From an uncultured Paracoccaceae bacterium (GTDB lineage: Bacteria; Bacteroidota; Bacteroidia; Flavobacteriales; Flavobacteriaceae): 64,000 bases of DNA. The DNA is taken from assembly GCA_943788135.1 (NCBI GenBank), contig CALSPC010000007.1, positions 62,001 through 126,000 on the forward strand. Direction: 5' to 3'. The number at the start of each line of letters is the position of its first letter. The first letter of the stretch is position 1. A program made the position numbers and the translations under genes. This document shows, one piece after another, positions 62,150 to 64,000 of the stretch. The notes under the pieces were generated by a model. That model was not told the origin of the DNA. It did no database searches and saw nothing but the letters and a program-made list of their open reading frames with translations.

Positions 62150-63095
62150 TAGCACTTTTAAAGCACATTTCAGATTTCGTAGCGGGTTTATATCCACGGT
62201 TTATTCAGGCTTAATTCGCCGTTTAAAAATCAACCAAACACGAGAACGTATCACACTTAGAGATGGTGATTTTATTGATTTGGATTGGAGCTATAGTTCC
62301 ACTCCTTCAAAATCTGTCATTATTTTGTTTCATGGCTTGGAAGGTCATGGACAACGGCCATATATCACAGGTCCGGCATTACATTTTAATGCCAATAATA
62401 GTGATGCAATTTGTGTTAATTTTCGCTGTTGTAGCGGGGAGTTAAACCGCTACTACACAAGTTATCACTCTGGAAAAACTGACGATGTTGAGGATATTAT
62501 TAACTATGTGGTTTCTTTAAATAAATACGATTCAATTTTCTTAAAAGGGATTAGTCTAGGAGGCAATATTCTTTTAAAATATTTAGGAGATGGATCAAAA
62601 GTGCCAACGCAAGTAAAAGCGGCTATGGCCGTCTCTGTACCTTGTGATTTAGCGGGGTCAGCAAAAGCTTTACATACGTTTAAAAATTTTCCTTATCACA
62701 CTAGTTTCAAGTGGGGGCTTGTCAAGCGTTTAAAGTTAAAACAAAAGCAGTTTCCAGAAGCTATTACCAAAGCTAAAATAAAATCAATCAAAACATTAAA
62801 TGATTTTGACGAGGTATATTCATCGCGTGCTCATGGTTTTAAAAATGCACAAGACTATTATGAAAAATGCAGTAGTCTCCAATTCTTAAACGCAATTAAA
62901 ATTCCTGTGTTAATATTAAATGCGTTAAACGATTCTTTTTTGTCGGAAGCATGTTTCCCATTTGAAGCTGCTAAAAGTAATCCAAATATATTTTTAGAAA
63001 CGCCAAAACACGGTGGGCACGTTGGTTTTATAAATTGTGGAGGCTATTATTATAATGAAACTCGTGCATTAGAGTTTTTTCTAGAATGTAAGTAA
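62136..63095 (+). CDS. YheT-family alpha/beta hydrolase
   Basis: A 319-residue alpha/beta hydrolase. The oxyanion-side motif is LFHGLEGHGQRPYI, the nucleophile elbow is KGISLGGNILLKYLGDG (Ser in G-x-S-x-G), the acid is probably in LNALNDSFL and the histidine in PKHGGHVGFINCGG. Members include YheT-type esterases of unknown physiological substrate. It overlaps the tilS 3' end and the 3' end of the convergent maf gene (15 bases). Confidence 0.9.
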   Translation: MPIVNSTFKAHFRFRSGFISTVYSGLIRRLKINQTRERITLRDGDFIDLDWSYSSTPSKSVIILFHGLEGHGQRPYITGPALHFNANNSDAICVNFRCCSGELNRYYTSYHSGKTDDVEDIINYVVSLNKYDSIFLKGISLGGNILLKYLGDGSKVPTQVKAAMAVSVPCDLAGSAKALHTFKNFPYHTSFKWGLVKRLKLKQKQFPEAITKAKIKSIKTLNDFDEVYSSRAHGFKNAQDYYEKCSSLQFLNAIKIPVLILNALNDSFLSEACFPFEAAKSNPNIFLETPKHGGHVGFINCGGYYYNETRALEFFLECK

Positions 63096-63662
63096 CGTCT
63101 TGTAAATGTGGTCCATAGGAAACCCCATAACGTTAAAATAGGAGCCTTCAATTTTGGTAACTCCAACTTGTCCAATCCAATCCTGAATACCGTAAGCACC
63201 CGCCTTATCAAGCACCTTAAAGTTATTAATATAGTACCAAATTTCTTCATCACTTAGAGGCTTGAATGTTACTTTGGTTATCGAATTTATAGTTTTTTCA
63301 GCCCTAATGGATTTAAAACATACAGAAGTAATAACTTCATGTGTTTGCCCGCTTAGCGCTTTTAGCATTTCAAAAGCATCCGTGTTATCTTTTGGTTTTC
63401 CGAGAGCACTTTCATTATGCCATACAATGGTATCGCTTGTAATAAGGATATCATTAGGGGTTAGTTCATCTACAAAAGGCATCGATTTTAGCTGTGCTAA
63501 ATAGTCCGATATTTCAAAGTGACGAAGCCTATCAGGATATTCTTCTTTTACAGGTTTGATTCGGATTTCAAAATCAAGACCTAAACCTTTAATAAGTTCT
63601 TGCCTCCTAGGAGAAGAAGACGCTAAAATGATGTGTCTAGATTTTAAAATTTCTGCAAGCAT
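63081..63662 (-). CDS. Maf-like nucleotide pyrophosphatase
   Basis: A 193-residue Maf/Ham1-fold protein that hydrolyses (d)TTP, (d)UTP or modified nucleotides to monophosphates. Visible: ILASSSPRRQELIKGLG (phosphate loop with SxxR), ILITSDTIVWHNESALGKPKD (catalytic Asp region), LSGQTHEVITSV, and DKAGAYGIQDWIG followed by IEGSYFNVMGFP. The YhdE-type features suggest dTTP/UTP use. It follows the KdsC-like gene by 10 bases on the minus strand. Confidence 0.93.
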   Translation of the reverse strand: MLAEILKSRHIILASSSPRRQELIKGLGLDFEIRIKPVKEEYPDRLRHFEISDYLAQLKSMPFVDELTPNDILITSDTIVWHNESALGKPKDNTDAFEMLKALSGQTHEVITSVCFKSIRAEKTINSITKVTFKPLSDEEIWYYINNFKVLDKAGAYGIQDWIGQVGVTKIEGSYFNVMGFPMDHIYKTLLTF

Positions 63663-63672
63663 TTGTTAGAAT

Positions 63673-64000
63673 TTAGTCATATTGCGCATCAAATCCCTTC
63701 ATCCAAAAACCTTGAACTTTTAGGACTTGTTCTATAATATCACGAGCTGCGCCTGCACCTCCATTTTTATGAGAAATATATTTTGCAACGGCCTTCACTT
63801 CAGGGACAGCATCCTGAGGACAGCTGGGAAGTCCAACCAATTTCATTGGAGGAATATCAGGAATATCATCGCCCATATAAATTACATTTTTGGCATTTAA
63901 CTGGTATTTGTCAAACAATTTATTAAGATGAACAACCTTGTCGTGTGCGCCTAGGCTAATTTCTGTTATACCTAAACCTTCAAGGCGTTTGCGAACACCT
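63673..64000 (-). CDS. KdsC-type HAD phosphatase, 5' end cut by window
   Basis: The frame stays open to the window edge; the ORF-track start is a TTG inside the gene, preceded by GVRKRLEGLGITEISLGAHDK. The visible C-terminal part has the HAD motifs of 3-deoxy-D-manno-octulosonate 8-phosphate phosphatase: the acidic motif IV in VIYMGDDIPDIPPM and GLPSCPQDAVPEVKAVAKYIS, then HKNGGAGAARDIIEQVL near the C-terminus. KdsC supplies Kdo for the LPS core, fitting the Gram-negative envelope. It is likely co-transcribed with maf. Confidence 0.88.
   Translation of the reverse strand, partial: GVRKRLEGLGITEISLGAHDKVVHLNKLFDKYQLNAKNVIYMGDDIPDIPPMKLVGLPSCPQDAVPEVKAVAKYISHKNGGAGAARDIIEQVLKVQGFWMKGFDAQYD

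Noticed and set aside
1-64000. tRNA, rRNA, CRISPR arrays, insertion sequences or prophage genes
   Set aside because: None was recognised by reading both strands; no regularly spaced repeats, transposase motifs or phage structural genes are visible.

Overview
The window is a low-GC, housekeeping-rich stretch of chromosome from a member of the Bacteroidota, almost certainly family Flavobacteriaceae. The evidence is direct: a gliding-motility PPIase of the GldI type, a Bacteroidota-style long signal peptidase, an OstA-like protein, small families typical of this group (DUF3810, DUF5683, DUF6122, WbqC, OmpA-like lipoproteins), and Bacteroidota -7 promoter boxes (TAnnTTTG) in front of many genes. 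No rRNA, tRNA, CRISPR array, insertion sequence or prophage was recognised, and no gap between genes exceeds about 220 bases.

Layout. 1-5.4 kb (minus): DUF368 lipid-carrier flippase (cut by the window start), TPR protein, class III aminotransferase, OstA/LptA-like protein. 5.4-10.4 kb (minus): purA, a Fur-family regulator, a RelA/SpoT gene broken by a frameshift, and a TrmH-type rRNA methyltransferase. 10.4-17.5 kb: two amidohydrolase-like exported proteins, DUF3810 protease-like protein, divergent pepD. 17.5-22 kb (minus): a mechanosensitive channel gene with an in-frame stop, a frameshifted DHH phosphoesterase, gldI, and a frameshifted cyclophilin-FKBP fusion. 22-24 kb (plus): two genes I do not recognise, the most accessory-looking part of the window. 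24-33 kb: ndk; recF-lipoprotein-dciA (minus, translationally coupled); a plus-strand run TPR protein-ribH-two small membrane proteins-mutL-two rhomboids-endonuclease/exonuclease/phosphatase. 33-44 kb (minus): udk-divIC-mutA-mutB, then a second ParA with an unusual C-terminal extension, then parA-parB-DUF5683-dapB-lepB-wbqC-DUF6122. 44-55 kb: trxB, pheT, OmpA lipoprotein, glycosyltransferase, HsdR_N-like protein, holA, two unknown proteins, a ROK kinase, a membrane hydrolase. 55-64 kb: trans-sulfuration enzyme with divergent Lrp regulator, lpd, a frameshifted ECF sigma factor, DEAD-box helicase, pabB-tilS-YheT hydrolase, Maf protein and a KdsC-type phosphatase cut by the window end.

How it fits together. 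The content is core metabolism, replication and segregation (recF, dciA, holA, parAB, mutL), envelope biogenesis (DUF368, OstA, lepB, kdsC, OmpA), nucleotide and cofactor synthesis (purA, ribH, ndk, udk, pabB), and stress signalling (spoT, fur, Lrp, ECF sigma).

The strongest unexplained signal is that five conserved genes are interrupted: four by what reads as a single extra base each (spoT, cyclophilin-FKBP, DHH phosphoesterase, ECF sigma factor) and one by an in-frame TAA (mscS). The net sign is +1 in all four frameshifts, which fits systematic sequence error at least as well as real gene decay. The most interesting biological novelty is the second ParA, whose C-terminal tail combines a short stretch resembling the ParB N-terminus with a BamE/SmpA-like domain. 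I did not find a convincing new defence or mobile system.
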